DNA of 64,000 nt, taken from NCBI GenBank assembly GCA_025602905.1, contig JAHLKI010000036.1, forward strand, positions 124,001 through 188,000. Direction: 5' to 3'. This DNA is from Phlyctochytrium arcticum. Taxonomy: Eukaryota > Chytridiomycota > Chytridiomycetes > Chytridiales > Chytridiaceae. How positions within the stretch are numbered: position 1 is the first letter of the stretch; each line of letters opens with the position of its first letter. Below are positions 10,234 through 23,400 of the stretch, in pieces. The position numbers and the translations under genes were made by a program. The notes beneath the pieces were generated by a model. That model was not told the DNA's origin. It saw nothing but the letters and a program-made list of their open reading frames with translations, and did no database searches.

Positions 10234-11000
10234 TTGTGATCGTCAAGTCCTGGCGGCCAGCGCGGGCGACAAAGTGTTCCAAGCTTGTACTGGACCCAGA
10301 AGGCGGGATTCTCAAATCACGAGACTTTCCCGCCTTTGAGCCCCAACACCAATGTTCGAAACCTGGGCATGGTCTCTCGAGACAATCTACACAGGATCTA
10401 CCAGGGTTGGAAAGGGCAACTGTAAGCAATCTTCACTTCTGTCAAAGAGTTCTTAACGCCGGCTTCCAACGCTTCCAACGACTTGAAGATCATGAGATTC
10501 TGAGGGAAACATTTTTTAATGGGGACTTTTTGATCCACCCCAGCCGGAGCTGTCTTCATTCACCATCACCTTCAAGGATGAATGCCCGTTCGAATATGCA
10601 GGAAAACTACGCTATTGGGACAATGGTGTGTGACTATTTGTCAAACCTGAACATGGAGAAGACGAGACTGCTCGTCCGTCCACGCATGTTGCCAATCTGA
10701 TGGGTCTAGCATTACCCATCATTCCTCGCCTTCCGGCCCCCACCATCTCCAGCGGAGCAATGTCAAGTGGCGAATATGTGACCTAGGAGTTTGAGTTTGT
10801 CATGCGAACGCCAGCCAAACGCTGAATACATTGTCGAGTCCATATTGTTCGATCCGACCATATCGATCGGTCCAGATGCTACCATACTCATGCACATATT
10901 CGTTCTTAGCTTTGACATGGCAAGTGCTTTTGGAGTGTGCGGCCAGGTAAAAGCCGTGTTTGGACTTGCGCCGGAGACTTTGACAACAGATCAACTGTAG
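10234..11000 (+). pseudogene. Decayed unrecognised gene upstream of MDM1
   Basis: Coding-like segments lie on the plus strand in shifting frames: SLYWTQKAGFSNHETF...NLGMVSRDNLHRIYQGW (10240-10420, followed by a plausible GTAAGC donor); NAGFQRFQRLEDHEILRETF (10445-10520); FTITFKDECPFEYAGKLRYW (10555-10620); HGEDETARPSTHVANLMGLA (10650-10780, followed by an in-frame TAG); and AEYIVESILFDPTISIGPDA (10810-10960). The order is plausible for one protein, but a frame change inside a poly-T stretch near 10530 and the TAG at 10784-10786 have no splicing explanation. I do not recognise the family. Confidence 0.35.
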
Positions 11001-11318
11001 TGTCACTCATGGTATTGAACTGTAAAAGGCTTTGGGTATTACTGTGATTCTTTGCATATGAGTGATATTGCCAGTGTCTTTTTATTCTCTGCTGCATTAG
11101 CTTCGCTCTCGAAAAAAAGAAATTGGAAAAGCAAGTATTCCGGAGCAAGCCGGGAAGGGTAGATTGTCCTTCCGGTACATTCCGACCTCCTGAAGTGACA
11201 TTTTTGTGCAACCGGCCCATCTGCCAACTTTCGACACGAAACGACCGCCGCCGGCATTTTTGGAACAACGATAGATAATGCACCTTTATCAAACGTCCAG
11301 GCATCACCGTCCACCGCA

Positions 11319-14300
11319 ATGCACCTTTCTCGCTTCCCCAATACTCGCCTGTACCCCAACCGGTCGTCCTCCATGGAGTCGGACGATGATGCTAGGGGAC
11401 TTGCCGACGCCCGCATCTTGCGGCCGGCCATAGGCCACCAAATATCCTTTGTGCAGCGCAAGGAACGGAGACGGGATCCAAAAGAGGCGAAGCGGAAAGG
11501 GTGGAAGGGCTGGAAACGAGCCAAAAAGGCCGTACCGATATCGATACAAAGGGGTTGGGCACTGGCTTTGCATCATCCGTGGAGGAGTCTGCTCATCTGC
11601 GTGCTGGCATGCACCCCACATACCTACCGGATACTTTATCGCATTACCTACTACTCTCTCGCCATCATTGCGTTAATCATCCTCTATGGATTTTGGCTTA
11701 CACTGGCCGAGCGGTTTCCTTGGATGCAAAGTGCCCTCTCTCGTCAAAGATTCCCGGGGCTGCACAACGTATTTCGGGATCCCTCTGAGGACGGTTTGCA
11801 CGTGCCTCAACTGGCACCTCCTGAATGGGTGCGAAATGTGGATCAATGGAGGACGGGCTTGGCGCAACATGCCAAGGAGCAAGAACGATTTGAAGCTCCT
11901 CCTCTTGTTAGCCACGAGGGCATTCAGAGCATTATAGATGACATGCTCTACTTTGTTCAGCGGGACTACATTCAGGCCTGGTATCACAATGCAATCAGTA
12001 GAGACCTCGGGTTCATAAATTCATCCAATCAGGTCTTGCACGATGTGGTTGCTACTCTTGTGGAGCGCGTTGTCAAGTGGGATGTCACCCAGTTTGTGAC
12101 ATCCAAAGCCCTTCCCATTCTAACCGCACATATTTCAGAGTACCGACTTGCAGAGAGGGCCATGAAGAGTAAGCTACGAGGAGGGGGTACACAGCAGCAG
12201 GTAGAACTAGCGTTGGTTGGTGCTTACCGAGCGGGGCACCTTCACCCGGCAACTAGTGCGGAAGCAGCTCCCACTCTAGGATTAGAGCGAGCTTATCTTC
12301 GACAAGTAGTTGCAAAACTCCTGCCACTTTTGGGCAAGACACCCTTGGCTCGCCGCGAGTTGGATAGCAAAATTGTCACCACTTTGGTCCGCGAGATTTT
12401 AGCCTGCAAAATCTTGCAACCAGTTATTGAAATGCTTTCTGATGCCGATTTTTGGAACAAAGCTATGGAGCTGGTAGCTGATAAGATGGCCGTGCAGGAT
12501 CAGAGTTTGGTACATGACATTCGTGAAGTATTAGACACGCAGAAACAAGCTGCGCAAGGGCTGTTCTCCACAGGCCGGAACACCATGGGCTGGAGTGCCA
12601 CTGGTGGATCAGACGAAGAGGCAACATTCGATCTCCCGCGAATGCAAACCTTTGATGAGTTTATCAAACAAATCAAAGGGTGCAACAACTTGCCCGAGGC
12701 ACTGAGTATACGAGACATGATTTTGGGAGAATTAAGCAAGAAGCAGAGTGAAATATCAGATTTCCGACCTTCCGACATTGTACATGGCGTGCGAGTTGCA
12801 GATACTCGGGTTTATATCAATCGGCTCCAAGTTGCCTTGAGGCGCGTGGACAAGCGCATCGTCGGAATAGAAAGCAGAGTAGGGCGCAAGCTAAGTACCG
12901 GATCGAGGTCTCCTCGTTGGCGATCATCCGGAAAGGGAGAGAAGCTGCAACCCGCACCACGGATGTCATTGAGAGCCATGTTGGAAGATCCAATGGCTTT
13001 GTCCTTTCTAACCGAGTTCATGGATCAGGAGGGTAGGATGGGTTACCTGCAAGTCTGGGTGGTCATTGATGGCGTTTACGGAGAATTTTTGCGGATGAAG
13101 GAGCTTGCCAAATCACGCAATAGTCCTGAGCAGTTCAAAGGTACACAGGGAGACTCAAAATTCAATGATTCCGCGGAAGAGACCCTGCATGTTGAGGACT
13201 TGCCCAGCGCCGATTGGACCTCTGTATTAGACGACATCCGCTCCGTTACGCTGAAATGCTTTGGCCCCGATGCAACATCGCCTACCCTTATTGCCTTTCC
13301 TACTGGTCTGCGCAATAAGATTGATGCACTTGTTACTACGGTTCAACATGAAGTGAATATAGATGCGCATGGGACAAAGTCAGCCTTGCAGACGCTGTTA
13401 GCGGTACAAAATCACGCCTTTTCCGTCATGGAACGACGAGACTATCCAAAATTTTGTAGCTCAGGACTCTATCTTCAATTTCTTGCATCCATTCGGGAAG
13501 GCGAGGTATCCCCGATTCGAGGGAAAGGTTCCGATGATGATGATCGACAAGGAAGACGGGCTTCCAATAAAGCCACGGACAGCACAGATGAGGAGTCGCG
13601 TGGTGGACAAGGGCGTGGCAGGGGCAGAATGATGAGCAGGACCGCAACTTTGATGGACGTGCTGAAGGGAAAAGCCCGGCGGCGAGTCAAGTCCCTTGAT
13701 GACGGACGGAGACGCGGTGACGATGCTTCCCACAACAATTCGTCCAATGAAGTTCCGGCGTTACCGTTGCGTACCGACACGACCGATAATATGGAGGGAG
13801 AACTGCAGTCGATTTTGACTGAAGGGTCTAACACTTTTGGGGTTCGACGTTCCAACAGCCAGGACCACAAAAAGCGCCCATCCAAAGGGGATGGAAAGCA
13901 TGACCCCCCAGCGTCCGAAACGGCCCTTTCCCCAACGCTGGGTTTCCGAGCGATAATGAAAGAACAGAAAGATCGATTTTTACCATCTAACAAGTCAGGA
14001 TCTGCAAAGGTCGATGCTTACACTTCCGAGAAAAGTCCAAGTCGTACATCAATGGAAAGCGCCAATTCAAGTGTTGCCACGGGGGCAACTTCATCACCAC
14101 GAAAGCTGAATCGCTTTGACAGTTTTCTGCGTAAACTCTCTTCAGACAACTTGGCGGTACTCCCAGGAAAACCCGGCAATGATAACAAGTCACTGCGGAC
14201 CCCGTCCCGTGAAGATCTAGATAGTGAATGCAGTACATCAGTAGAGGGACTAGCTACTAAGGAGACTGTCGCAGACTTTGAAGGTATTCACAACGGGGAA

Positions 14301-16678
14301 CTTTTGGCTAGAAATGAGGATGACCTTATGTCGAGTTCGGATGAGAATGACGGTTTCCCTGTCATCCCAGGAACAGATGTTGCCGAACGGAAAGTCATTG
14401 GAAGTGGTACACCAAACAATATCCCCCATGATTCGAGCAAGTCGCAAGCCCAGCTACATAGCAGTGACGTGGCCACTACTGATATTTTGAATGCACTTGG
14501 TAGTCCTGCACATCTCACTGCCGTCCATGCTCGCATTCAGCGTTTGATGCGGGAAGAGTCGGATGTTGCGCAACACATTAAGCAAGTTGAGCGGGAGGAC
14601 GCGCCGTCAGATCGGTTGCGAGAGCTAGAATTGATGCGTCTAGGCCTTGCTTCCCTATTGCGACAGGCTATTGAGGAGCAAAAGAAGTTGGAAGAAGAGG
14701 AAATGCATACCTTTATCTCTCCGGTAATGACTTAAAATTGAAAGGCTTTGATTGACTCATTAACAAGACTGTACAGGAACGGACTCGTGTATCGATTGAT
14801 GGGACCAGGACACTACTTGCGGATGGCAAGGAGTTTTCTGCCTACATCATACATGTTGCAGTATACCCCCGTTCTTCGGACTCTAGCACAATCCCCAAAG
14901 AAAGTCGCAAGTCAACTGACACCAACACTAGCTCAAAAACTTCGTCGTCGTCCATAGCCACCGCCACTCTGACCCCTCAACGCCAATGGGTACTGACTCG
15001 ACGATATTCGGAATTCCTTGCTCTTCACCGTATCCTGCGGGTACGCTACCCCGCTATCCAACGTCTTGATTTTCCAAAGAAGGTCATCAAAGGAATTCTG
15101 AAGCTCAAAAAGGAGCTTGTCGATCAGCGCCGGAATGGACTTGAAGCATATTTGAAACAGATTTTGCAAGACCGGGAGGTTTGCGAATCGATGGAAGTTC
15201 GACGATTTCTTTGTGAAGAACAAATCCTTGCGGTTCTGGTTCCGAAATATCCCCCCTTACCTACTGGCAATCCCCCGGGCTTGAGTAAAGGCAAATTGTC
15301 ACTCGTCAAGTCACTCTTCCAGGGTGGAGAAGGGGGTTTTGAGCCTGCCTTCCGACGACGATCAGGGGAAGGAAGTGGGTATGTGTCGGAAGAAGCACGA
15401 ACACCTGAAGCACTTGCTAGGAGCGCAAGGGCAAGTGTGGTAACACAAGAGATGTCCGATGAGGAAGACGGGGCCAAGTCACTCAAATCATCGAATGACC
15501 GTCTAGCTCTTGATCTTTCACGGGTGTCGAAAACAGTGGACTCACCCTCCACTGCGACAACACTCCCGTTCTCACCCGAGCCACTGTCTTCAACGCTGTC
15601 CGTTGTGACAAGTGTACCCACGGATTCAGAGTCGGCACCCCGCTTTAACACTTCTTTTGAAATCGAGCCTTTGATCAATCCGCGTAAAGGTCGTGGGTTG
15701 ACTGAGCGGCTACAGACCGCTCCTAACCTGACATATCATAAACATTCTCGCAGCGTCTCGGCTACACCCACTACAAACAATTCTCAGTCCGCTCCGCACT
15801 TTACTACCGCCGATTCCATGCACGATCTTGTTGTGGAGCTCTTTGACTTGCGCGAAAAGAATAATTGGCTACGACGGCAGGCCGTCGGACTGGTTTTGCA
15901 ACAAGTTTTCGGTGGGGCGGTGGAGCGACGCGTGAATGAGTGGTTGGATTGGTTGGTTGGAGCGGAGAATGTGCAGTTCTACCTAGGCTTTGTGCGAGAA
16001 ACACTGTGGCCGGGTAGTGATGATGGTACGAGATCTAGGCCAACGACAAGTGGATCCCAAGCGGCCGGTCAAGCGGCCGCGGCACTCGCAACAGCAGCGG
16101 CAGCCACTGCTGCGACGGGCATGCCTTCAACAGCGACAGCCGCAGGTGCAGCTCCCAATCCGACTATTACAGTCTCATTACCCACTCCCTCAGCTCCCGC
16201 ACCTCGGACATCAAAGGACATTCAGCGCACGGCACAAGCCGCCCATGCCAAAATTCTGGCTCTCATCCCGGACTTACTCGGGAACATGGTCGGTCGCAAA
16301 AATGCCAAGCGTGGAGCTCAGCGTCTATGGAGCGTGTTCCAGTACCGCCGGCTAAACCAGCAGATAGCGTATACCCTACTTGATGCCATTTTGGAAGAGG
16401 TCATGCCTGAGATCACTTCTGTATTGGGCAGGCCGTCCGAAAAAGCCAGCACCAATAACGAAGATGACTTTGGCAGTTTCTCGCAAAGTACAGTAGACCC
16501 TCATGAACGCGAATCGTTTACGCGTCGGATGCACCCACGGTCCTTCGGGGCTGCGTTGCGACGGATGGGGTCCGGCACAGAGTCTGGTGGAGAGAAAGAA
16601 GTTGGAAGTAAAAGCCCGGGTGGGGAAATCAAAGTCACTGGGTTGAAAAGGGCAATGAGTGTCGGGGCGCGACGCTAA
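11319..16678 (+). CDS. MDM1: MDM1/SNX13-type sorting nexin (PXA-RGS-PX-Nexin_C)
   Basis: ER-anchored inter-organelle tether of the Mdm1/SNX13/SNX14/SNX25 family, linking ER to vacuole or lipid droplets. Two exons (11319-14723 and 14777-16678) encode about 1,768 residues; yeast Mdm1 has about 1,130, and the excess here is disordered linker. Two hydrophobic segments lie near residues 90-130 (SLLICVLACTP; YYSLAIIALIILYGFWLTLA). The PXA domain spans about 195-410 (HEGIQSIIDDMLYFVQRDYI, then DFWNKAMELVADKM). The RGS-like domain spans about 547-720 (LRAMLEDPMALSFLTEFMDQ). A long Ser/Arg-rich linker follows. The PX domain spans about 1136-1250 (EFSAYIIHVAVYP; LTRRYSEFLALHRIL). Nexin_C starts near 1480 (DLREKNNWLRRQAVGLVLQQ). 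A second ATG 18 codons downstream is an alternative start. Removal of the 53-nt intron joins the two ORFs in frame. Confidence 0.92.
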
Positions 16679-16985
16679 AAATCCCATCTATACCCCATTT
16701 TAATTGTACATATTTCATCGATACCAAGTCAATAACATTCTTCTGAACACCGTTATCGGGCAAGTTTTGGGACGAGAAGCTGGTTCTTTTTTCTACTCGC
16801 GCTTCTATTAAATAGTCTAGATTCCTTTTTTTTGAATGCTCTAGGATGCATGGTACAGGCAGTGTGGGTGGTGGGGAAACAGAGATTAATGGTGATTTGC
16901 ACACAACCATTTTATCCGCGGGGAACGTTGCCAAAAGCTGTCCTCGCATGAATGATGGATTGTGCATTCGTACGGGGGACAGAAG

Positions 16986-18470
16986 CTAGCGGCACATCAT
17001 GTCATAAGAGTCTACCCGCTCGTGCTCGTCGCGATCTTGCTCGGCACAAGGAAGTGATGCCCAGCGAAGCAATTTGGCACCTAGAGCAAATACGTACAGT
17101 TAGAATGGATTGTCTCTAGATATTTGGTAACAAACGTGCTCTCACCCGACAAATCAAAACGCTCTACTGGCTGGACTCCGTCCGACAAGAACATCCAGAA
17201 ATGACCTACATATTGTCAGCGTGAGAAAGTTGCCGCAAATCCATGAAAACCGTCTTTCTTACCATTGTTGCAGGCTTCGAGGCATTTTTCGCAGGGTTGG
17301 GTGACGTGGTACCCGACTACGTTTCCACAGCCAAGGCATGCCGCGTCGCGAATCCTGCAACTATTTACATGCATCCGTCCAATTAGAATTGGTAAGACAA
17401 CGGGACATGGGTAGTACTTACGAGCAGTTTTGTGTCAAGTAATCGCCATACACGAGTTGCACACCCGTAGGTGGTGTGTCGGTTGAGTACAATTCCACCT
17501 TGGTGTTTCCCAACAAAATGGCCTTCATGCCTCGGCGGCACATGATGCTGGTACAGTGACGACAAAACAGCTTGCAGACCGCCTTGGATCGGAATTGGGG
17601 ATGCACGGAAGGATTGACGGTCCCAGACCCACTCACAAGTGTTGGTCGAGAAATGGCCGGTGGGGTCGTCGCTGATGGCAGGTGATGATGAGGATAACGA
17701 CGAAGTGGTGCGCGTGGGGTGGTGGACGTTGGAGCAACAGCAGAAGTAGAAGAGTGGGTGGGAGCAGAGGTTGAGGAGGTATGGGAGGGGGATGGTGGGG
17801 CCTGCGACGTCGGGATGGTGGCATGAAGGCGCCCAGTCATCTGGGTTTGCTGCTGTTGCTGACTCTGATGCTGCTGTTGGAATTGGTGCTGCAGGTGCTG
17901 CTGCGAAGAAGTCACTGCCGCATGCCGTGCTGCTTGTTGCATCATGGCATGGATCATGGCTGCGCGATGCGCTGTTTGCGATGCAGCTGCACGACCGGAT
18001 TCACCACTGTTGCTTGCCCCCCCTGGGACATGTACTCCCAACCCCGCAGATCCTCGAGCGCTGCCAGACCGCCTTTGGTAGGTTCGTACCGTATGCAATC
18101 GCCTAGTGACCGTTGTGATGCCCCCTCCACTGCCGCCGGTGGTGTGGGCCATCCGTTCTATTCCTCCTCCTCCAGCAGGTTGGATGGACATGCCGTCATT
18201 GGAATCGGATGAGTTGGTCCTGGGTGGGGTTGGGGGAGGTCCGAACATTGGGCTCGGCAACGCCATAGGTCCCACTGGTCCCGTTGTCCCGACCATTGTA
18301 GGTTCAGCGTTGGAAATGGCGTAGGTGCTGGATGAAAAGAGAGTTTGAGATTGGTCTGTTGCGTGCGGCATAGATAGTCTGGATAGCACAAGCAAGAAAG
18401 GACATAAGTACTCATTGCCGGGGTGCGAGTCGATGGGAATCACAACGCGACCGGGGCAACTAAATGCCAT
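16986..18470 (-). CDS. FAM72: FAM72 family protein with long disordered N-terminus
   Basis: The C-terminal half is an unmistakable FAM72 domain: CKLFCRHCTSIMCRRGMKAI, then YSTDTPPTGVQLVYGDYLTQ, CLGCGNVVGYHVTQPCEKC, CNNGHFWMF and LLRWASLPCAE. Paired Cys motifs suggest zinc binding. In animals FAM72 binds and destabilises the uracil-DNA glycosylase UNG2; its fungal role is unknown. The last exons are separated by short introns, and the stop lies at 16986-16988. The ATG at 18470 gives MAFSCPGRVV; an internal ATG (MPHATDQ, near 18374) is an alternative start. The first ~290 residues are low complexity, with Pro/Ser/Thr stretches and a Gln/His run (about 17840-17910) absent from the ~150-residue animal proteins. 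Confidence 0.9.
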
Positions 18471-20462
18471 AGCCGGTTGAGATTTATCGAATAGAAAATA
18501 CTCACCGTTCAGAGAGACGATCGCAATTTACCAAAATTAAAGATCTCAACAGCAACCAGATTGCCAATAATCCTCAAGATCCAAGATCACCAACAAGCAC
18601 TTGCAAATCTCAGAGCCTGCTAAATTCCCAACAGCTGCTGTATGCGGGCCCTGACGGTCAAAAATGGCCATCTTGTCGCTATCGTAATCTGCAAGGGTAA
18701 AAATCCTAGCTATCCCCCAAATAAGCAAGAGTAATGCATCATATGGACTTGGGTGGGCCATTTTTGGGGTATGTTCATGTAAAATGTGAAGATCCGCGTT
18801 GAGGGGCCGAACGAAGCGGGCCAAGTACTTTGTTCAATGGCGACTATACGCTGGGGTTTTGCTGGATTTGTGGATCAAGCATCATTATCACAATGGTGGT
18901 CGCCCAGCATATTGAAGATCTGTTTCAATGCGACCAAGTTTTTATTATTATTTTACATGTGGTTTTCGTGTTCTCAGCTGTGATGCGGGACCATCAGTCC
19001 GAGCACAGGTGTCAGTTACGATGCTTTTGCCCAACGAGCAAACCAAAATCAAAAGTGTGACCCGGCCCGTGCCTAGCGATCGTATTGTACTCATTTCATG
19101 TTTCCCTAGCCAAGCGGGCGCTCATGGTGAGAAACGAGTAGAATCCGTCAGAAGTTCTGTGAAAATCCCCGAGTCTTTTAATGCGATTTGACTGTTCAGC
19201 AACATGGCAAAGATGCGATTTCTCTTCATACTCAAAAAGTGTCAGATGCAAGTCCATTTTGACCGTCTTTGAACGCGTTTTAACGCGGCGCGTCGGATTA
19301 TGTCAGCAAACTGGCGACTCCCTGGCGACTGTCAGACTGGCCGTCGGCCCAAGTAAAAGCTGGCTAACATGTAGATCCAGGCAGAGCCGTTTGCCGCCAA
19401 GATGTGCAAGAACCTCGCTCTGAATTCTTTACGGCTGCATTGCCGGAGCAAACGGGTCCCGCAGCTCCAGCGGTCTGAAGTCAACAAGTTTATGTTTATC
19501 CACTGGTAAAACCATTTGGCAAGTAATTGAAAACTTGGGTGTTATGTGAATGAGGGTTGTGGTGGCCATTGTGTCCCTATTCACGGCTATCCAAACTCAG
19601 ATTCCAGAGACGTCAAACCGGAAAGTTACTGGATTTCCACCACATAGTGTAGCTTGACATGCCGTGAATCGAATGTGATGGTCTGCACTATGAATTTTCC
19701 AATTGGAAGCCGAGCTACATGCTGATTTGAGCATATACCTGTCTATACCCAGATACTCTCTGCCCTGCCTGCCGAGCATCTCTGGAGCATCTTGACCTAC
19801 GCCTGCGCCACAAGCTGAGTCAGCAAGAAGGTGCTGTTCAACAAGTTGGGCAAACAGGGCGCAAATTTCAGATCACTAATGATGCGGACAACCCATCAGC
19901 GAGGCCAACCACCATCTTCGTAGTACGTTACTGGAGCTGCCAAGCAAGAATCTGCGAACTTCCAAGTCTGCTTAAGTGGAGATTTGTGGAAACTAGGCCA
20001 TACGGCGCCTACCCATTTCGACTCTGGACTCGAACGTGGTTCTTGAAGCAACTATGGCTAGTCGAATGTTTCCCATAATAGAAATGTCGAAAGGTTGGAA
20101 GCACTGGTGTCTTAATTCACACTCTTTTCAGCTGTCTCTGATGCCTTTTCCCAGACATCTTCATTTCACTCCATACGGATGGCCAAACACAATTCACACA
20201 GGCGATTTTGATTGGTTCCCGAGATCTCTGCGACGATGAAGCAATGGTGGTGCACGTCAAGGGATACGTTCCTTTTCACTCTAGTGGCATGGACTTGGTA
20301 CCGATTATGACGCATTTAATGAGTTTGCACGGGCAAACTATTTTAGGATGGTTTTCTGTATGTTGCCACTGATAACATTGCTTCAGCAAACTTTCCATCG
20401 TGGAACTCGACTAATTGCGAGTACCGTAGGCAGCACCGTACAGCCCACATTTCGGACAGACC
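18471..20462. other. Long intergenic region, no supported gene
   Basis: About 2 kb between the divergent FAM72 and 20463 genes. Short open frames occur on both strands, but none has a family motif, a clean splice structure or a convincing length. No tRNA-like T-loop or repeat array was seen. It presumably holds both promoters. Confidence 0.5.
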
Positions 20463-23400
20463 ATGGATTCTTTACGGGCAGTTGCTTCCGATATTGCAAT
20501 GACGCACTTTGAAGTCATCCAGCGGGCTGTGTTTCGTACCTTCCTACTTACCTGGAAGAATGCTGCCCCATCATCGGACGGTAGCACAACATCATCCGAT
20601 TTTGTAAACGAAACATCCAATGTTCTAAAGGACCTCATTGGATTGGTGGGCATGCGAGGTGGGGCGACTACTTGCCATGTATCTTAATCGGAAAAGTACT
20701 AATGTGGTACATGACCAGGGAGCCCGCTGGCGGGGTCGTCTGTCCTACTTCCATATCAAGCGCCAGTAGTCAACACTGATCAACTTTTGAGGGACTTGGA
20801 TAGTAATCGGAACAGCGACGACCCAACCGTACCCATACCAACTATCACTCTAGATATGGCATCTAATTTTCCGGAGCTGCGCCATATAGAGATGTTACAT
20901 AAGGCTCTACTCAATGGCCAAACCTTCGACGACGTAGAAGCTGGTTCTTCCACGCTGGCGCATGGAGTGGAGGACTTGGGGCAGTACGGGGGCCGAAAAC
21001 GTAAAAGTACCGCAGATTTATCTACGGAGAAACGAACTAAGAAGGTAATAACGAATATGGTTATGACTGCCTAGAGAGGATTACCGATTTTCCCTCATTC
21101 TAGTTGAAAACAAACTTCAAGGTCGTGTTGGGGGTTCGAGCAATTCCTGACCTCAACATTCAAGTCTATCCTGGCCAGCGGTCTGATTTTCTCAGGACTG
21201 TTAAAAGCTCAAAGAGGTACTGATTTCTTGAATTTCGCTTGCTCGAATCGTATCTGAGTATCTACTAGCATGATCTTTGGAACTCCGTACGATGAGCTTA
21301 CTTTTGGGGATTTAATTCCCCAGGAGAGTGCTCCGGAAACCACCCGCGAGATCAACGACCTTCCAATAAATCTATCGGCAAAAATGGAAGCCATAAGTTT
21401 ATTCATGGACACAATGCTGGCCTCGAAAATGCGACATTATGATGAGGCTTGTAAGAAATACGACGTTGCAACCCGATGTTGGGAAAGTTTGGAGCGCATT
21501 ACGCGAGCCGATATTCGAAGAGTTGTCTTGAACGAGAGTCCGAGTGCAACGCCTATTGTTCAGTCAGCATCACTTACAGCCAACAGCTCACCCGGCACTC
21601 GCACGCCCGGCTTCAATATGGCCCCAGCGACCGTGACCATGCAGGAAGAGGCCCAAGCTATTACGGAAGATGTGCCCCGAAATTCTGGATCAAATATTTC
21701 CATTGACACCACCACCCTCAAAGCGCACCGGCCAAACCCGTTGCCATCGTCCCCAGTTTTACCGGCTAGTCCCGAAGAGACAGAATCCGCTTCCCGCGAG
21801 AAGTTGGACATTGAATATTCTTCAGCCCCCCCTCGATCCCCCAAATCATACCCTGCTACCTCCCCAGCAACATCACCCAGAAAAGAGCAATCCTTGTCTA
21901 AACAGGCCCTTCCTTCCAATGCTTTGGAACAACCAGATCGGACGCCCTCGGCAGGCACAGTTCTTCCAGGAGCCGCGCAACCTACAAGAATGTCGCAGGA
22001 CGCACCCCACGTATCTCTTACTGATCCTGCCGTTGCATCAAAGGAGGTTGAGGCCGAAACTACGCTCCTGTCATTGACTGAACAGGTTGCCACAATGTCG
22101 CCAGAGAGGAAGCGGCCGCGCCTGGACAGTATTTCTATTCCGTCGGCTATGCAGCCGGATGTCCGTAATACTGGTGAGCAAATGTCTTCCCCACGGAAAA
22201 GTCTTGCACCGAGTCCTTCAGTGTCATTGACCGGAGGTCTGAGGGTGGATAAATCGTCTGATGCGGCAGTCACACCTTCAGACAATAGCCTGATGGAGCC
22301 CTCAACTAGTCACAATTACAACAATGTCCCACTCTCAAATCCACCAGACAGAAGAAATGGAAAAGACAATGCTTTGTCGCCAACCAAGGAGATTGCACTT
22401 GAGAGTACCGAAAAATCGAGCCCGAATGTCCCTGCACAAAACCTAACCATCAATAAGCAATCTGATACCCAAGATAAAGATACCGAGAACGGTCTGGAAT
22501 CCCGAACGTCGCATTCTCCGACGAAAGTCTCCATCCCTGCGGAGCTGCCTAGCGTTACAGATAATACAGTGGCAACTGCTTCCGAAGAACGTACCCCTGC
22601 TGAATCCATTACAGTCGCACCTGCCACACCTCCTACTTCTGCCGTCCCCGAAGCCACGCCCCTTCCACCCACCCCACCAGCCCCTCGTCGGATAGGTTTA
22701 CAGGAGTACATGCTGAAAAAGAGTAAGATGGCAGGTATTGCTGGAGCCCCTGCCTCTACTCCTGCTACCCCCACGACGCCCACAGCTTCGTCGACCGGAG
22801 GTTCTTCACTGTTGAAGGGCCCTCTTGGGAGCATCCTTGCGCCTGGCCCAAGCACGATTGCGTTGACGTCAGCAGTGCTCATGGACGGTAACAAAACACT
22901 CGCGGCGCCTGTCGACACCGATACCCAAAGTACTACTGAACCTAAAGGGCGCAGACTAAGTGATGTTCTTGCCCAGACATCTCTTGAAATCAAATTGGAG
23001 GGTCAGAAATTTTCGGAAACTAGCGTTATTCCAAAGAGAAAATCCTCAGAACCAGGAAAGCTTGATGTGGATACCGCGTTGAGCTTGTTTGGTGGCTTGG
23101 GACCGGACAAATACAGCCAAAGCATCATGAAATCTCCTCCTGCCTCTGTACCTGTACCTGTGTCGTCCGGACAGCATACCACCGACATCCAACCCAAGCA
23201 GGACACAAGTTCTATTTCTGCCGATGAGCCAAACAAATCTCTGGAGCCAAATGCACCAGCTCGCGATAATGCTCAGGAGGCATACGGAAATCTGGTTGCC
23301 GATAATGCAACTCTCTCGACAGGTCCAAATATACCGGGAAAATCGGACTTGACGCCTCCTGATACGACCTCCCATACTGCGGCAACAGCTTCAAAGAATG

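Noticed and set aside
11452..11460. A second ATATCCTTT motif resembling a U12 donor
   Set aside because: It lies inside the uninterrupted MDM1 frame (HQISFVQRK) with no U12 branch site downstream.
13475..13993. 172-residue minus-strand open frame
   Set aside because: It is a shadow of the Ser/Arg-rich linker of the MDM1 homologue.
15124..15678. 184-residue minus-strand open frame
   Set aside because: It overlaps the PX domain and linker of the MDM1 homologue, whose motifs decide the strand.
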